Of a stretch of DNA of 64,000 bases, positions 8,714 to 17,895 are shown in pieces; within the stretch, counting starts at the first letter, position 1; the number at the start of each line of letters is the position of its first letter. The DNA is from JAVJSD01 sp040219575 (GTDB lineage Bacteria; Planctomycetota; Planctomycetia; Pirellulales; Pirellulaceae): assembly GCA_040219575.1 (NCBI GenBank), contig JAVJSD010000094.1, positions 5,943 to 69,942 on the forward strand. Reading direction: 5' to 3'. The notes under the pieces are model-generated. The model saw only the letters and a program-made list of their open reading frames with translations. It was not told where the DNA came from and searched no databases. The position numbers and the translations under genes were made by a program.

Positions 8714-8897
8714 CCAAGCGCCGCTGGGTTGATCCGGTTGATCCCCGCGTCTCGCGGCGATCTCCATCGAATCCCCGCCTCGGGCTGTGCTCTCGTCTGG
8801 CGGCGACGCGGGCCGCGGATCCATTCACTACGAAATCCCCATGCGACGCGTGTACCCACCGTCGCCGGCGCTGGGATCAACCGGATGAACCCGGCGG
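8714..8897. repeat. Inverted repeat element of about 180 bp upstream of glyS
   Basis: A left arm near 8718-8746 (GCTGGGTTGATCCGGTTGAT) is repeated in reverse near 8867-8895 (ATCAACCGGATGAACCCGGC). About 120 bases separate the arms. It lies in the 466-base gap between the divergent glyS and the PPC protein gene and could be a small non-autonomous element. No promoter could be assigned in the rest of the gap. Confidence 0.6.
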
Positions 8898-9024
8898 CTC
8901 GACATATCGCACCGCCTTGGCGCGAAAAGTTTCTCGCCGGTCCGCCAAGATTTCAACCAGGTCGGCGAACTTACCGGTACAATGCGGATGCCGTAGCTTT
9001 TCTCCTCTCTCTTGGCGTCGTGCC

Positions 9025-11499
9025 ATGTTCAAGCGGCCTCGGTCGTGGTCGGCGGTGTTGCTGCTGGCGGTATTGTTTCCCGCGTTGCTGTTGGCGGCGT
9101 CGGTGTTCTCCCGATCGATCCGTGCGCAGGTCATTGTCGAGCAAATGCGCGAGGATGTGCCCGTGCTCGTCGCGCTCGATCGCATCGGCCTGCGGACGGG
9201 GGAAACCGTCGAGGTCACGGTCCGCGGCGAAGGGCTCACCGCGGTGCGCGACATCCTTTGCGACACGGTTCGCCTGGTCGAGGTTCTCGCAAACGACGAG
9301 AAGTCGGCTCGACTGAAGGTCGAAGTCGCCGCCGGCGCCGACCCGGGAGTGCATCCTTTGCACCTGCTGTGTGAAGCGGGGCTATCCAATCCACGGCTGA
9401 TTGTCGTCGGGCCGCTCGGTCAATGGGTCGAAAAGGAAGGGAACAACGCCCCGGCCGAGGCGAACCCCATCGAGCAACCCTGCGCCGTCAGCGGAGTACT
9501 GACGCCCGAAGACCGAGACTTTTTTCGCTTTCAAGTCGCGGCCGGCGAGACGGTGGTGTTCGACCTGCGGGCGGATCGCATCGGTTCGCCTGTCGCCGGC
9601 GTATTGACGCTGTTCGATTCCGAAGGTTTGGAAATCGACAAAGCGGCCACGCCTTCGCGGGGCGTCGCGCCCGACGTGCGGTTGGTGCATCGTTTTGAAG
9701 AGGCGGGAACGTTCAACGTTTGCGTCACCGATCGCACGTTCTCGGGGGCCGACTACGCCGCCTACCATCTCACTTTGAGCAGCCAGCCTTTTGCGGAGTC
9801 GATGTTTCCCCTGGGTGGACGCCGTGGTGAGACGGTGAAGGTCGAACTCGCGGGCAGTCAGCCCGATCAGGCTTGGACGCAGGTTGTGGAATTGCCCTCC
9901 GCGTTGGATTGGAGTCGAGCCCGACTCGAAACCCCGGTCGTCGCCGCCAGCGCCAAAATGCCCGCGCAATTCGCGGTTGGAGACTACGACGAGCACCTCG
10001 AGCACGAACCGAACGACGCCTCGAAGGAGGCGGAATTGGTGACTTCGCCGGTGACGATCAATGGCCGTATCGACCGGCCCGGCGACATCGACTGCTTCCG
10101 CGTCGCGGCAAAGGCCGGCGAGAAGCTGTTCTTTGAGGTCTTCGCCGCGCGATTGGGAACCCCGCTCGACGCGGTGCTTCTCGTCCGCGATACGTCGGGC
10201 ACGATGATTGTCGAGCAGGATGACGGCGCCGTGCCCGAGCGACTGCCTCCCGTGATCCGGGCGGCTCGCGACGACGGGGCGATCGATGATCCGCGTCTGG
10301 AGATGACGGCGCCGAGCGACGGCGAGTACGTCGTCGAGGTTCGCGACCGCTTCCACCACGGCGATGCGGCTCACGGCTACCGGCTGGAGATTTCCTCGCA
10401 ACCGCTGGACTTCGAACTGATCGTGCAGCCGGGACGCGTCGCCAGCAGCGATCCCCGAGATCGTCGGCGTCGGCGCGGCCAGCGCGTGCTGCCGCAATAC
10501 GACGGTCGCGGCGGGGGAGCGCTCAGCATCGACCGCGGCGGCCGCGGATCGCTGGTGGTCCGCGCGATTCGCCGCGGCTACAACGGCCCGATTGAAATCA
10601 AGCTGGAGGATGTTCCTCCGCAACTCGTCACGCAAAGGGCCGTGATCGCCGAAGGACAGAACCAGGTGTTGGTCGACCTGCTGGCCGGATTCGACGCGGA
10701 GTCGACCGCCGCGTTCATCCGCGTCGTGGGGGTCGGCAGTTTGGCCGATCGCACGATAACGCGCCGCGCCGTGCAGCCCGTGATGTTCGCCGCCCTGCCT
10801 TCCGCCGTCGCCGCTCAGCGCGAACTCGACGTGGTCGCCGTCGGCGTCAGCGGGCGAGGCGCCGAACTGGCGCTTCGCGGCGCCGCCGACGGCGCCCTCA
10901 CACCGGGCGGCGAGGCCGTCGTCAGAATCGAACTCCGCCGTCGTGAAGGCGTCGCGGGCGAAGTCGCCCTGGCGGCCGTGAATCTTCCCTCGGGAATCCG
11001 CTTCGACGCCTTGACGCTCGCCGCCGACCAGTCGACCGCCGTAGTGCGAGTGACGGCCGATGCCGACGCGACGCCGGGCCGGCGGACGCTGCAGATCGAG
11101 GGCAAGTTGTCCGTCAAGGACAAAAAAGAGCCGCTCATCGCGATCGCTTCGCTGGAGCTCGACATCCGACCCTTGGCGCGCGTCGAGTTGCTCACACCTT
11201 CGATCGAACTCACGCCGGGCGGCGCTGCCAGGCTCGAGTTCCTCGTCGATCGGGCCGGCGGCGAGAAGTCGCCCGTCGCGTTGGAAGTCTCGCGGCTCCC
11301 CCAAGGGGTGACGCTCGTCGAATCGACGCTGCCCGCGGGTGAGAAGTCGGTGAAAATTGAAATCCGCGCCGAGGCGGAGGTTCGGCCCAGCCCGATCCCG
11401 CGGATCATTCCCATCAAGCCCGTGTTGACCATCGGCGGTCGGCGTCTGGAACTCCCCGCCCAACGCCTGGTGTTGAAGATCGTCAAACCCCCGTCCTGA
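9025..11499 (+). CDS. Secreted pre-peptidase C-terminal (PPC) domain protein
   Basis: An 824-residue exported protein. The ATG at 9025 gives a clean Sec signal peptide (MFKRPRSWSAVLLLAVLFPA) ending near ALLLAASVFSRSIRAQ; starts upstream only add basic non-family sequence. Two PPC-type beta-sandwich domains are visible, around residues 145-255 (EDRDFFRFQVAAGETVVFDL) and 345-465 (RPGDIDCFRVAAKAGEKLFF). The C-terminal third holds repeated beta-sandwich segments (RGSLVVRAIRRGYNGPIEI, GGEAVVRIELRRREGVAGEV). PPC domains are common in planctomycete secreted proteins but no catalytic domain is seen, so a structural or substrate-binding role outside the cytoplasmic membrane is inferred. It is followed after 74 bases by another exported protein. 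Confidence 0.8.
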   Translation: MFKRPRSWSAVLLLAVLFPALLLAASVFSRSIRAQVIVEQMREDVPVLVALDRIGLRTGETVEVTVRGEGLTAVRDILCDTVRLVEVLANDEKSARLKVEVAAGADPGVHPLHLLCEAGLSNPRLIVVGPLGQWVEKEGNNAPAEANPIEQPCAVSGVLTPEDRDFFRFQVAAGETVVFDLRADRIGSPVAGVLTLFDSEGLEIDKAATPSRGVAPDVRLVHRFEEAGTFNVCVTDRTFSGADYAAYHLTLSSQPFAESMFPLGGRRGETVKVELAGSQPDQAWTQVVELPSALDWSRARLETPVVAASAKMPAQFAVGDYDEHLEHEPNDASKEAELVTSPVTINGRIDRPGDIDCFRVAAKAGEKLFFEVFAARLGTPLDAVLLVRDTSGTMIVEQDDGAVPERLPPVIRAARDDGAIDDPRLEMTAPSDGEYVVEVRDRFHHGDAAHGYRLEISSQPLDFELIVQPGRVASSDPRDRRRRRGQRVLPQYDGRGGGALSIDRGGRGSLVVRAIRRGYNGPIEIKLEDVPPQLVTQRAVIAEGQNQVLVDLLAGFDAESTAAFIRVVGVGSLADRTITRRAVQPVMFAALPSAVAAQRELDVVAVGVSGRGAELALRGAADGALTPGGEAVVRIELRRREGVAGEVALAAVNLPSGIRFDALTLAADQSTAVVRVTADADATPGRRTLQIEGKLSVKDKKEPLIAIASLELDIRPLARVELLTPSIELTPGGAARLEFLVDRAGGEKSPVALEVSRLPQGVTLVESTLPAGEKSVKIEIRAEAEVRPSPIPRIIPIKPVLTIGGRRLELPAQRLVLKIVKPPS

Positions 11500-11573
11500 C
11501 GCGACCGTCGCACGAAGACAAGAAACGAATCGATCAAACCATCGCCCTACCAACCGTCTCCCGGAGCATCGTC

Positions 11574-13328
11574 ATGAAACGCCTGATTTGCATCTTGAGC
11601 ATCGCGTCGCTTGTTCTGGCCGCCCGTTGCCACTCGGCGACGGCGGCCGCCCCGCTCGAGGCGTTCCCCGACACCGTCGCGGTTGTGATTCGCTTCGAGT
11701 CGGTCGACCGTTTCGTGGGGAGCGTGCACGAGATGCTGGGAGCGATCAGTCCCGGCGCGGCCGCCGCCGCCAGCGAGTTCGAGGGAGAGGTGATCGGCGA
11801 GATGCTGGAGTTGGACGACCGCACCGAGGCCATCGATCGCAAGGCGCCGGCGATGTTGGCGGTCTTTCCCATCGAAGTCGGCGGCCCTCCTTCGGCGGTC
11901 GTCGTCAAGACCAACGACATCGCCGCCTTGCGGAGGGCCGTGTTGCGCGTGGGTGAAGACGTCGCGCTGCGTGAGGAGGCCCTCGACAACGGATTCACGC
12001 GATACGAACACAACGGTCAGTCCCTGTTCGTCGCCAAGTGGAACGAATACTGGATCTACACGAAACGGGCGGAAGTCGCCGACGCCATGAACCTCAAATC
12101 CGAGAACCGCCGCACGATGGCCGACGTGCTCGACATGCGGGCCCGGGCCGTGTTCGACGGCGGAGACGCCGCCCTGGCGGTCAACTCGGCTCATCTGGCG
12201 GTGAAGTTCAAGACACAGATCGAAGGCGCCAGGCAACAAATCTTCACCAGCATCGATGCGTTGCCCGAAGAGCAACTGGGAAACAACGCCGAAGTCGCCC
12301 GCAAGATCTACAAGGACATGACCGGCATCGCTTTCGACGCCCTGTTCGACTCCACCTGGGCGGTGGGGCATGTGAAACTGACGGCGGAAGGGGGCCAGGT
12401 AGAGGCGTTGGCCGGCGTCCGCGCGGAAACCAAGACCGATCGGTTGTTGGCCGAGAACCCGACCTTGCCCTTGGAGACGCTGGGGCTGCTGCCGGCCGAA
12501 GCGCCGATCTACATGGGTCTGGCGGTCGACTACGCGCGGTTCCTCGACACCTGGACGCGAACCGCCTACCTCGCCACCGCCGCCGACAAGGAGGAGGCCG
12601 AGGCCGCCGCGAAGCAAATGCAACAGGCCAAGGTGCGGTCGTCGGTGGTGAGCTACGCCCTGCCCGAAAAGGAGGGCGCCGGCATCGCGGTATGCACACT
12701 GCAGGAGGCCGACGACGCCGGCAAGGTCCGCGGCGCGTTCCTGCGGTTTCTGAAGGCCGCCGGCGAAAACAAGACGCCGCTGTTCTCCATGAGCTTCGAC
12801 GTCAAGGAAAAGGTCGAGCAGTACAAGCAGCATTCCATCGACATCATGGCGATGAAGTTCAAATTCCTGGGCGAGGGTGAACAGGCGGCCTTCTCCGCGT
12901 TCTACGACTCGCTGTTCGGCGGCGAGGCGCTGCAGACGCGTTTGAGCACCGTGGGGCCGCTGTTCGTCGAGGCGACCGGCAACGATCCCGCGCAGATGCA
13001 TCGACTGCTCGACGGAGTGACCGACGGCGAGGGCGTTGTGGCGCTGGAAGAAACCTACGGCAAGACGCGTGATAAGCTGGGCGACGAGGCGAACTTGATG
13101 GTCTTGATCGACGCGCCGCGCACCGTCACCGGTTTTGTGCGCCTGCTCAGCCGCATCGAGATCGTCGCGGTCGGCCTACGGGCGGCGCCCTTCAATTTCG
13201 CGCTCAAACCGGCGCCGTCGTACAGCGGGCTTTCCATCGGCGGCGAACCGCAAGGACTTCGCGCCAAAGTGTTCGTCCCCGTCGAGCAGACCCGCGGCAT
13301 GCTGCAGATCTTCGCCCCAGGACTCTAG
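11574..13328 (+). CDS. Exported protein of unknown function
   Basis: A 584-residue protein with an N-terminal signal peptide (MKRLICILSIASLVLAARCH) cleaved near SATAAAP. It contains repeated alpha/beta segments, such as FPDTVAVVIRFESVDRF, PSAVVVKTNDIAALRRAV and APIYMGLAVDYARFLD. This resembles large DUF3352-like exported proteins of planctomycetes, which have no assigned activity. No catalytic motif was found. It lies 74 bases behind the PPC protein on the same strand, so co-transcription is likely. The TAG stop at 13326-13328 abuts a REP-like palindrome. Confidence 0.7.
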   Translation: MKRLICILSIASLVLAARCHSATAAAPLEAFPDTVAVVIRFESVDRFVGSVHEMLGAISPGAAAAASEFEGEVIGEMLELDDRTEAIDRKAPAMLAVFPIEVGGPPSAVVVKTNDIAALRRAVLRVGEDVALREEALDNGFTRYEHNGQSLFVAKWNEYWIYTKRAEVADAMNLKSENRRTMADVLDMRARAVFDGGDAALAVNSAHLAVKFKTQIEGARQQIFTSIDALPEEQLGNNAEVARKIYKDMTGIAFDALFDSTWAVGHVKLTAEGGQVEALAGVRAETKTDRLLAENPTLPLETLGLLPAEAPIYMGLAVDYARFLDTWTRTAYLATAADKEEAEAAAKQMQQAKVRSSVVSYALPEKEGAGIAVCTLQEADDAGKVRGAFLRFLKAAGENKTPLFSMSFDVKEKVEQYKQHSIDIMAMKFKFLGEGEQAAFSAFYDSLFGGEALQTRLSTVGPLFVEATGNDPAQMHRLLDGVTDGEGVVALEETYGKTRDKLGDEANLMVLIDAPRTVTGFVRLLSRIEIVAVGLRAAPFNFALKPAPSYSGLSIGGEPQGLRAKVFVPVEQTRGMLQIFAPGL

Positions 13329-13334
13329 TCCGTG

Positions 13335-13355
13335 GCCGAGGCTGCCAGCCTCGGA
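13335..13355. repeat. REP-like palindrome with paired base changes
   Basis: GCCGAGGCTG-C-CAGCCTCGGA, seven bases after a stop codon. Relative to the sister copies with CCGACGC/GCGTCGG, both arms have changed together (GAC to GAG, GTC to CTC), so the hairpin is preserved. The foot is GTGG rather than GTAG. Confidence 0.6.
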
Positions 13356-13524
13356 AGCGGCATCGGATCGACGACGGACAATTCGCACGAACTGGGGGCA
13401 GATCGCCGGGAGGCGCGCGGCGGGGTTGCGCCCTGGTCGAACCGCCGGTTTCCTGGTAGTTTTCGGCGAAATGAAGTCGATTCGGCCGACGACGGAACCG
13501 GCTGGGACTCGGGAATTCGCCGCC

Positions 13525-13908
13525 ATGCGATTCGCACGTTGGGTGTTTCTCCTCGCGGGGATCTACGGACTCTTGCTGCTTACGCCGCAGTACCTGCTCG
13601 AAGGGCAGGTGGGCCGCGACCAACCGCCGGCGATCACGCATCCGGAGTTCTACTTCGGCTTTCTGGGCGTGGCGCTGGCCTGGCAGACGGCGTTCTTGTG
13701 CATCGCCACGAACCCTCCACGATACCGCCTGCTGATGCTCCCGTCGGTGCTGGAGAAATTCAGCTTCGCGGCGGCGACGGCCGTGCTGTTCGCGCAAGGG
13801 CGGCTCGCGGCGGTGGTGCTGGGCTTCGGCATGATCGATCTGCTGCTGGGTTGTCTGTTCATCGTCGCTTTCTTGCGTTGCCCCGCGGACTCGACGCACC
13901 GATCGTGA
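13525..13908 (+). CDS. Small multi-pass membrane protein of unknown function
   Basis: About 127 residues with four hydrophobic segments: ARWVFLLAGIYGLLLLTP, FYFGFLGVALAWQTAFLCIA, FSFAAATAVLFAQG and AAVVLGFGMIDLLLGCLFIV. An in-frame ATG at 13471 would add 18 residues without a better ribosome site. No family motif was recognised. The frame is shared with a longer shadow upstream that overlaps the previous gene. Confidence 0.6.
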   Translation: MRFARWVFLLAGIYGLLLLTPQYLLEGQVGRDQPPAITHPEFYFGFLGVALAWQTAFLCIATNPPRYRLLMLPSVLEKFSFAAATAVLFAQGRLAAVVLGFGMIDLLLGCLFIVAFLRCPADSTHRS

Positions 13909-14524
13909 CGCACGAGGCCCGCTTCAAGTCACACGAAGTCGCACGCTGTTCGCGCTTCGCGCACTTGCGAGACGGCGCGATCGATTCGCGCAATCGCTGG
14001 CGCAACGCAAGTCGATGCGCTCGCGTTGTCGCTTGTCTGTCGCGCTTGCTTGACGATCGCGATGTGGTGCGAATGGTGAATCAATCGACGCGCATCGCGC
14101 TTGTGCGCGATGCAATTGACGAACGCATTGTGGAATTTTGTCGAAAGTCGTCTCAAGTTTCGCAATTCGACTTGACGAAAGACTGGGAAAGTTGTTCCAA
14201 TGCGCGAAGTTGGGTGAATCGAACAGGTGGCCGGCGACGGCGCGTTGATTCGAATCGTTGCTTCTGCTTGATTCACTACCAACCACGGAGCGTCGAATTG
14301 CCCACTGCATGTCGCGCGTCAAGGAACAGAATGTGTTCTCGCGACGACGACCTGCGAAGGTAAGGATGCCCGCTTAAAGGACGGATTGACGCGGTGGACC
14401 GTCTGTGCGGTTCGCCCTCTCGGCTGGCGACGCTGGTCGAGAGATAGTCGTTTCCCACGCGTGGGCGCTGCGAGGGAGACGCAAGCCAAGGCACATAGCG
14501 CTCGTGATCGAGGAGCCATAGGAC
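13909..14524. other. 616-bp intergenic region of unusual composition
   Basis: The stretch 13920-14330 is visibly less GC-rich than its neighbours and is full of short GCG, CGATCG and TTGC motifs (CGCGATCG-like words). Frames on both strands lack protein character. It precedes the histone H1-like gene and could be a long leader, a regulatory region or an untranslated RNA. A TTGACG at 14172-14177 has only a poor -10 match 17 bases later, so no promoter is claimed. The gene's own ribosome site (GGAG at about 14511) is clear. Confidence 0.45.
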
Positions 14525-14731
14525 ATGGCAACCAAAAAGAAGACTGCGAAACGGTCGACCGTGAAGAAGGCCGCCAAGCGGTCTCCCAAGAAGAAGACCG
14601 CGGCCAAGAAGGCCACCAAGAAGAAGGTCGCCAAGAAGTCGCCGAAGAAGAAGGCCGCGACCAAGAAGGCGGCCAAGAAAAAGGCGCCCGCCAAGCGGTC
14701 GACCAAGAAGAAGACGGCCAAGAAGAAGTAG
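14525..14731 (+). CDS. Lysine/alanine-rich histone H1-like DNA-binding protein
   Basis: A 68-residue protein made almost entirely of Lys, Ala, Arg, Ser, Thr and Pro, starting MATKKKTAKRSTVKKAAKRS and ending KKKTAKKK, with repeated (K/A)KK and KRS/KKS units. It resembles histone H1 C-terminal tails and bacterial HC2/AlgP-like proteins, which bind DNA non-specifically and compact the nucleoid. A GGAG lies about 12 bases upstream of the ATG. Its length and low complexity make the family call compositional rather than homology-based. A candidate terminator follows at 14781-14826. Confidence 0.75.
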   Translation: MATKKKTAKRSTVKKAAKRSPKKKTAAKKATKKKVAKKSPKKKAATKKAAKKKAPAKRSTKKKTAKKK

Positions 14732-14780
14732 CATCGGCCGCTGCACGCGGCGACCTGCCGCCCTGGACTACAACGAGACA

Positions 14781-14826
14781 GGCCGGGCACGACCTTGCAG
14801 AATAGGTCGTGAGCCGGCCTATTCTG
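14781..14826 (+). terminator. Candidate terminator with two mutually exclusive hairpins
   Basis: Hairpin one pairs CACGACCT (14789-14796) with AGGTCGTG (14804-14811), extended by GGCCGG (14781-14786) and CCGGCC (about 14814-14819). Hairpin two pairs CAGAATAGG (14798-14806) with CCTATTCTG (14818-14826). They share bases, so only one can form at a time. Position, 50 bases after the histone-like stop, suits a terminator. Confidence 0.45.
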
Positions 14827-14977
14827 TGCGCCCTACCCGCCGTTTTCCGCTCCTCAAGCGAATTTCCAAGCCCCGCGCGGCCCCGCGACCGATGCGGCGA
14901 CTGCCCTTGTCGAAGTTCGACGCTTTCGCCACAATCCGCCGCCTCTTGCTTCGCTTCTCGCGGCGGACACCCGTTTT

Positions 14978-16174
14978 ATGCGCCCTCGGCCAGGCAGACG
15001 ACTCGCTTCCCTCGCAATCTCCGGCTTGCTAGCGGCTGGTCTGCTGGCGTTGTGGTGGGGCGGCGCCGACTGGCGGCGACAATGGATGGCCGACCAAGTC
15101 GTCGCATCGATCGACGGCGCCCCCGGCGAGGAACTCGCGCTGCGGATGGCGCAGCTCGACGCTCTCGACCGCCCCGGCCGACAGGCGCTCATCGAACTGC
15201 TGGCCCATTCCAACGTCGCCGTCGCCGACGCGGCCGCGGAGACGCTGCTCGCCAGGATCGACCACTGGCGCAAGGTCCCGCCGGTGGATTCCACCCCACG
15301 GGTTGAAACGCTGGCGCAAGACTTGGCTGACCGCGCGGCAAAGCTGAGCCCGCGCGGCGACGAGCATGCCAGGCGGTTGGCTCTGGAACTGCTCGCCTGG
15401 CCCACCGCGGGGGACGCTGCTCGGTTGTTGTCGGACTGTGAAAAAACTCTGCGCATCGCCGACGCGCGCTCCTCGTCGCAAAACGACGCGGTCTCGAAAC
15501 GCCCCTCGCAGGTTGTCACAAACGAAACGGCGTCCGCGAGACCGGAGCAGTCGCCCGTGGCGATCGCGTTGCCCGGTGGAGGCCTCCCCTTCGAAATCGC
15601 ACCGGTGCATTCCCTGCCGTCGGACGTTGCGCCCCTTCCGCGGCCGGTGCGGGTGATCGACGAACGGCCGCTCGTCGAAGAACCACCGCAGCACCTTCGC
15701 CCGCCCTACGCTTTGCCGCTCCCTCCGCCTGCATCGGATCAACCTCCCCCGCCGCCGGCGACCTTCGAGCCGCAGCACGGGCCCGTCACTCCGCTGCAAA
15801 ACGACAACCAGCTCGAGCCGGCTTCCGCCTTCGAGGCGCGCCCCGCGGGGTTCGACGGCGTCGATTCGTTCGAACTCATGCAGTTTCTCCACGACGAAGA
15901 GCCGCAGTTTCGCGAGCAAGCGGAAGTTGAATTGCGTGATCGAGGTTTCACGGACCGCCACCTGGCGATGGCGCGAATGTTGACCTCGCCCGACGTCGAA
16001 ACACGACTCGAGTTCGTCTCGTTGCTGCCGCGACTGCCCAACCTCGATCCGCGCTCCTGGCTGATGCGGCTCAGCCGCGATCAGGACGACCGTGTTCGCC
16101 AAGCCGCTCTGGCCGTGATGGCCACCACGCGCGATCCCCGCCTGCTCGACCGCGCGCGAACCGGCCTGCAATAG
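14978..16174 (+). CDS. Membrane-anchored HEAT-repeat-like protein
   Basis: A 398-residue protein with one N-terminal membrane segment or signal (RLASLAISGLLAAGLLALWW), a helical region around residues 45-150, a Pro-rich linker around 230-275 (LPLPPPASDQPPPPPATFEP) and a C-terminal helical repeat domain (SFELMQFLHDEEPQFREQAE, LEFVSLLPRLPNLDPRSW, RVRQAALAVMATTRDPRLLD) typical of HEAT/Armadillo-like repeats. Such domains mediate protein-protein contacts. No catalytic motif is visible. It is convergent with the YbaK-like gene, 18 bases away. Confidence 0.7.
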   Translation: MRPRPGRRLASLAISGLLAAGLLALWWGGADWRRQWMADQVVASIDGAPGEELALRMAQLDALDRPGRQALIELLAHSNVAVADAAAETLLARIDHWRKVPPVDSTPRVETLAQDLADRAAKLSPRGDEHARRLALELLAWPTAGDAARLLSDCEKTLRIADARSSSQNDAVSKRPSQVVTNETASARPEQSPVAIALPGGGLPFEIAPVHSLPSDVAPLPRPVRVIDERPLVEEPPQHLRPPYALPLPPPASDQPPPPPATFEPQHGPVTPLQNDNQLEPASAFEARPAGFDGVDSFELMQFLHDEEPQFREQAEVELRDRGFTDRHLAMARMLTSPDVETRLEFVSLLPRLPNLDPRSWLMRLSRDQDDRVRQAALAVMATTRDPRLLDRARTGLQ

Positions 16175-16192
16175 CGCTGCACCCCGACGCCG

Positions 16193-16660
16193 TCAACGGG
16201 CGATGGCGATGTCGACCACTTGCGGCTGCTCGATGCGCAGGAAGTCGGCCCACTGCATGCGAATCGATTCGCGGTGCGTGTTGCCTTCGAACACGATCTC
16301 CTCGTCCTCGGCCAACCGCTGGTCGACGATCGTCGGCATCCTGTACATTGAACCGAAAGGGGGCAGCGCCCCGAATTCACAGTCCGGGCAATGGTCCGCC
16401 ACCTCCTGACGGGTTGCCAGTTCCACCCGCACGCCGCCCAGCGCCTGCTCGGCCTTCTCGAAGTCGATCGCCTTGTTGGCGGGCAGAACGGCGACGTAAA
16501 ACGGCGACTGGGCCGATTTGGCCCGCAGCAGGACCGTTTTGGCCACTTCCCGGCCGGAGACATGGACCACCTGCGCCATGCGCTGCGCGTCGTGCGTTTC
16601 CCGGTGGGGAATCACGTCGTACTCCACGTTCTGTTGCAGCAGATATTCGTCGATGTTCAT
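16193..16660 (-). CDS. YbaK/EbsC-family aminoacyl-tRNA deacylase-like protein
   Basis: A 155-residue protein of the YbaK/ProRS-editing superfamily, whose members hydrolyse mischarged aminoacyl-tRNAs. It shows YDVIPHRETHDAQRMAQVVH, then VSGREVAKTVLLRAK (the conserved lysine), VLPANKAIDFEKAEQ and GALPPFGSMYRMPTIVDQ (the conserved G-x-x-x-P-F-G loop). The ATG at 16660 has a GGAGG seven bases upstream, which decides the start against a longer frame. Which tRNA it edits cannot be told. It sits with the CBS and universal stress genes, on the same strand as the former. Confidence 0.87.
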   Translation of the reverse strand: MNIDEYLLQQNVEYDVIPHRETHDAQRMAQVVHVSGREVAKTVLLRAKSAQSPFYVAVLPANKAIDFEKAEQALGGVRVELATRQEVADHCPDCEFGALPPFGSMYRMPTIVDQRLAEDEEIVFEGNTHRESIRMQWADFLRIEQPQVVDIAIAR

Positions 16661-16769
16661 GATGATCCTCCAGGTCGCGTGAAACGCATTGGTGGCGCCG
16701 CGTGTGCGAACCGGCCCACCGCTGCGCGAGAATGACACATGCCGACGAGCCAGTGGGCGCGCGTCGGCG

Positions 16770-17207
16770 CTAGGTTTTAGCCAAGGCTCGAGGGTTTTCC
16801 TCACGCAGCAAGGCGCCGATCGCGCCGAATTCCTCGGCCAACAGGTCCAGCACGTCGTCGAGCGTCACCAGGCCCACCAGTTTGCCGTCGTCTGCTACGA
16901 CCGGTACGCGGCGGAACGGACCGCTCCGCATCACGGCCAGGGCCGATTCGATCGAGGCGTCCTCGCGGACGCATTTCGGACGTTCGCCCATCACTTCATC
17001 GACGTACGTGGTGAGAGGATCGCGCCCGCGCGCCACGACCTTCACGGTCACGTCGCGATCGGTGAGGATGCCGATCGGCTCGCGGCCCTTGCTGATCACG
17101 ATCAGCGATCCCACATTGCGGGAATGCATTCTCTCCGCCGCCGCCTGCACCGTTTCTTCCGGATCGACGGTATCGACTTCGCGCACACAGATTCGTCCCA
17201 CGGACAT
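16770..17207 (-). CDS. CBS domain pair protein
   Basis: A 145-residue stand-alone CBS pair. CBS1 is around residues 8-65 (NVGSLIVISKGREPIGILTDRDV) and CBS2 around 75-135 (RVPVVADDGKLVGLVTLDDVLDLL). CBS pairs bind adenine nucleotides such as AMP, ATP or SAM and regulate partner proteins. An AAGGAGAA lies 6-8 bases upstream of the ATG. It is divergent from the universal stress gene (233 bases between starts), and this pairing suggests a shared energy- or stress-sensing role, but that is inference. Confidence 0.92.
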   Translation of the reverse strand: MSVGRICVREVDTVDPEETVQAAAERMHSRNVGSLIVISKGREPIGILTDRDVTVKVVARGRDPLTTYVDEVMGERPKCVREDASIESALAVMRSGPFRRVPVVADDGKLVGLVTLDDVLDLLAEEFGAIGALLREENPRALAKT

Positions 17208-17439
17208 TGCTGTTCTCCTTTCCCGGCGAGAGCTTCGAAAGGTGAAAAAGAGTCACAGCGGAATACCACCGCAAAGCGGATGCCAGACGACGCCAACCTG
17301 ATGCCGCAGCTCAGGCGGCTCCAGGCGTTCGTTGCGCGAAGCCCTCATTCCTCGTTGTCCGGCGCGCCGAATGCTGGGAAAATGGGCGCAAGAAGTGATG
17401 GTGAAGGGTTTTCGCAGCTGCACCTTTCCGGAGGCGACG

Positions 17440-17895
17440 ATGACCGCGCGTTTCGAATTCAATAGTCTGCTGGTGCCGATCGATTTCTCCCCCGCCTCGC
17501 AGGCCGCCTTGGAGCGGGCGCTGCTGCTGGCCTCGGGCGAGGGGCCCGTTGTGATCCTGCAGCATGTCGTGGATACCGCCCTGGTCGAGTTCGCGGTGCA
17601 GCACGGCTGGGGCGCGCGGGAGGATGTCGTCGGCGAGATGCGGCGGCGGGCCGAGGAGGAGCTGGCCGAACTACAGAAGAGCGCCAGCGAAGCCGTCGAG
17701 ATCGACGTCATCGTCTCCGAGGGCGTGCCGTTTCTGGAGATCCTGCAAAAGGCCGACGACTTCGCGGTCGACGCCATCGTCATCGGCAAGATCGGCGCTC
17801 GCGGCGCGCTGGAGAAACTGCTGTTCGGCACCACCGCCGAGAAAGTACTCCGCGGCAGCCGCCGCCCGGTGGTTGTGCTGCCGATTACACCCTGA
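17440..17895 (+). CDS. Universal stress protein (UspA family)
   Basis: A 151-residue UspA fold protein, starting MTARFEFNSLLVPIDFSPAS and carrying the C-terminal GKIGARGALEKLLFGTTAEK nucleotide-binding region, followed by VLRGSRRPVVVLP. Relative to the common G2xG9xG(S/T) spacing the glycine loop is one residue longer. GGAGG stands seven bases before the ATG and decides the start; the frame is open 36 codons upstream. Members bind ATP or are phosphorylated under stress. Confidence 0.92.
   Translation: MTARFEFNSLLVPIDFSPASQAALERALLLASGEGPVVILQHVVDTALVEFAVQHGWGAREDVVGEMRRRAEEELAELQKSASEAVEIDVIVSEGVPFLEILQKADDFAVDAIVIGKIGARGALEKLLFGTTAEKVLRGSRRPVVVLPITP

Noticed and set aside
14172..14200. TTGACG with a possible -10 box 17 bases later, upstream of the histone-like gene
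   Set aside because: The candidate -10 (TTCCAA) matches the consensus poorly and the site is over 300 bases from the gene, so no promoter was listed.
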